In this document: positions 43,053 to 43,736 of the stretch, piece by piece | Numbering within the stretch: the stretch's first letter is position 1 | Layout of the letters: each line of letters opens with the position of its first letter | Assembly (NCBI RefSeq): GCF_014145635.1 | Contig: NZ_JACHTC010000022.1 | Location: forward strand, 1 to 43,736 | Direction of reading: 5' to 3' | Origin: Myroides sp. WP-1 | GTDB lineage: Bacteria; Bacteroidota; Bacteroidia; Flavobacteriales; Flavobacteriaceae | DNA length: 43,736 nt | The notes under the pieces: generated by a model | The model's database searches: none | What the model saw: only the letters and a program-made list of their open reading frames with translations | Told to the model about the DNA's origin: nothing | Position numbers and translations under genes: made by a program

Positions 43053-43622
43053 TCAATTAGCGTTTGTGTATTCGCTGTTTAAAGGATATAGTGCTTTTTG
43101 TCCATACAGTTTCTTAAAAGTCAATTCATTAATGATTTTTTGTTCATCATTGATATATTGATAATGCCTTTTTGTAAAGGAATTTCCATCTTGTGTATCT
43201 CGTTTAATGAAGTTGTAAATGCGAAGCAGCTTACCGGCATTGTATTGGTAAATACTTTGCTGAATATCCTTATGATTAGTATATTCATAGAGCAACCTTT
43301 TTCTGAAATTTGTAGCAAATACAACCGAGTATAACGCATTGTATGATGTGTTTTCCAAATAATCTTGTTCTTCGGTATCATACAAGAAGTATATATGTTT
43401 AGAAGGTAAATAATGAAAAGCACAAAGATCGAGATACCCATCAAAATTGTAGTCTTCTAAGTACAAATCGAATTTATCACTATTTTCACTTTCCCATAGC
43501 TGTGAATCAAGGGGAATTTGAATGACGTTATCATATTGGTCTTTTTCTTGAATGTACTGGACATAGTAGTTGTCTGATCCCGGTGATTTTTCCATGACAT
43601 AAATCTTGTATCTTGAATTCAA
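43053..43622 (-). CDS. Uncharacterised protein with EF-hand-like DxNxDGxxD motif (XAC2610-like), possibly 5'-truncated
   Basis: From a TTG at 43622 the frame gives 189 residues. YLEDYNFDGYLDLCAF (about 51-66) carries a DxNxDGxxD calcium-type loop seen in XAC2610-related and VCBS-like proteins. The frame stays open upstream to 43679 without an ATG (reading IAYYPHPKSCIYKL), and no signal peptide is found in this frame. A different frame has an ATG at 43667 with a hydrophobic start (MFLLLIIRTQ). The gene may be frameshifted or 5'-truncated. Its last part before the window end holds an imperfect GA/CT-rich hairpin (about 43681-43719). Confidence 0.6.
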   Translation of the reverse strand: MNSRYKIYVMEKSPGSDNYYVQYIQEKDQYDNVIQIPLDSQLWESENSDKFDLYLEDYNFDGYLDLCAFHYLPSKHIYFLYDTEEQDYLENTSYNALYSVVFATNFRKRLLYEYTNHKDIQQSIYQYNAGKLLRIYNFIKRDTQDGNSFTKRHYQYINDEQKIINELTFKKLYGQKALYPLNSEYTNAN

Positions 43623-43736
43623 CTTATAAATGCAACTTTTTGGGTGCGGATAATAAGCAATAAAAACATTTATTTTTCAGAGAGGAAAGAGAGACAATGT
43701 CCCCCTTTCTCTCACTCTGAATGGATAAAGTTTGCT

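Noticed and set aside
1..43736. CRISPR arrays, rRNA genes and insertion-sequence transposases
   Set aside because: No regularly spaced repeats, no rRNA-like sequence and no transposase gene were found on either strand.

Overview
The window reads as chromosomal DNA of a Bacteroidota species, family Flavobacteriaceae; several lipoproteins, efflux genes and regulators look like those of Myroides, but the genus is only a guess. Support comes from the low GC content, the many TAnnTTTG promoter boxes typical of this phylum, AT-rich start regions without strong Shine-Dalgarno sites, and protein families characteristic of flavobacteria.

Region 1 (about 114-10765) looks like the remnant of an integrative or conjugative element. 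It starts with a tyrosine recombinase and a small excisionase-like HTH protein. A large duplicated MNT/HEPN-like protein, an XRE regulator, an unknown protein, an EEP-fold nuclease, a membrane coiled-coil protein and a DUF3408 (conjugation-associated) protein follow. Next comes a hairpin-rich, oriT-like intergenic region. Where mobilization genes would normally follow there is instead a translationally coupled AAA ATPase / HNH nuclease pair resembling the Septu (PtuAB) anti-phage system. A 14-bp direct repeat resembling a tRNA-Ser 3' end lies at both edges and may be the attachment core.

Region 2 (10.9-20.3 kb) is ordinary chromosome. It holds a secreted amidohydrolase, a MutS2-like ATPase without the Smr nuclease domain, a DHFR-like reductase divergent from an HxlR regulator, and a Fur-family repressor divergent from a thioredoxin-reductase-like flavoprotein with two mirror-image operators. 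A Crp/Fnr regulator with an MFS exporter and a small unknown protein complete it.

Region 3 (20.4-27 kb) is an AraC regulator followed by a complete tripartite RND efflux operon (adaptor, pump, TolC). Region 4 (27-36.3 kb) holds two uncharacterised proteins, a CNNM/CBS membrane protein, an FMN-dependent glutamate-synthase-like enzyme, a lipoprotein esterase, a PfoR-like EIIC membrane protein and a TPR/LuxR-type regulator whose 5' end is split by an A8 run.

Region 5 (36.4-43.7 kb) is accessory in character. It has an orphan HipB-like antitoxin under a sigma70-consensus promoter framed by perfect inverted repeats, with a decayed hipA-like partner. Lipoproteins, a serine hydrolase and a second two-gene defence candidate, RloA/RloB (AbiL-like), follow, then a small basic protein and two uncharacterised proteins. 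The window therefore contains two separate ATPase-plus-nuclease defence candidates and one decayed toxin-antitoxin locus. The least explained parts are the structured leader in front of the Septu-like pair, the duplicated MNT/HEPN protein, and the palindromes between integrase and excisionase.
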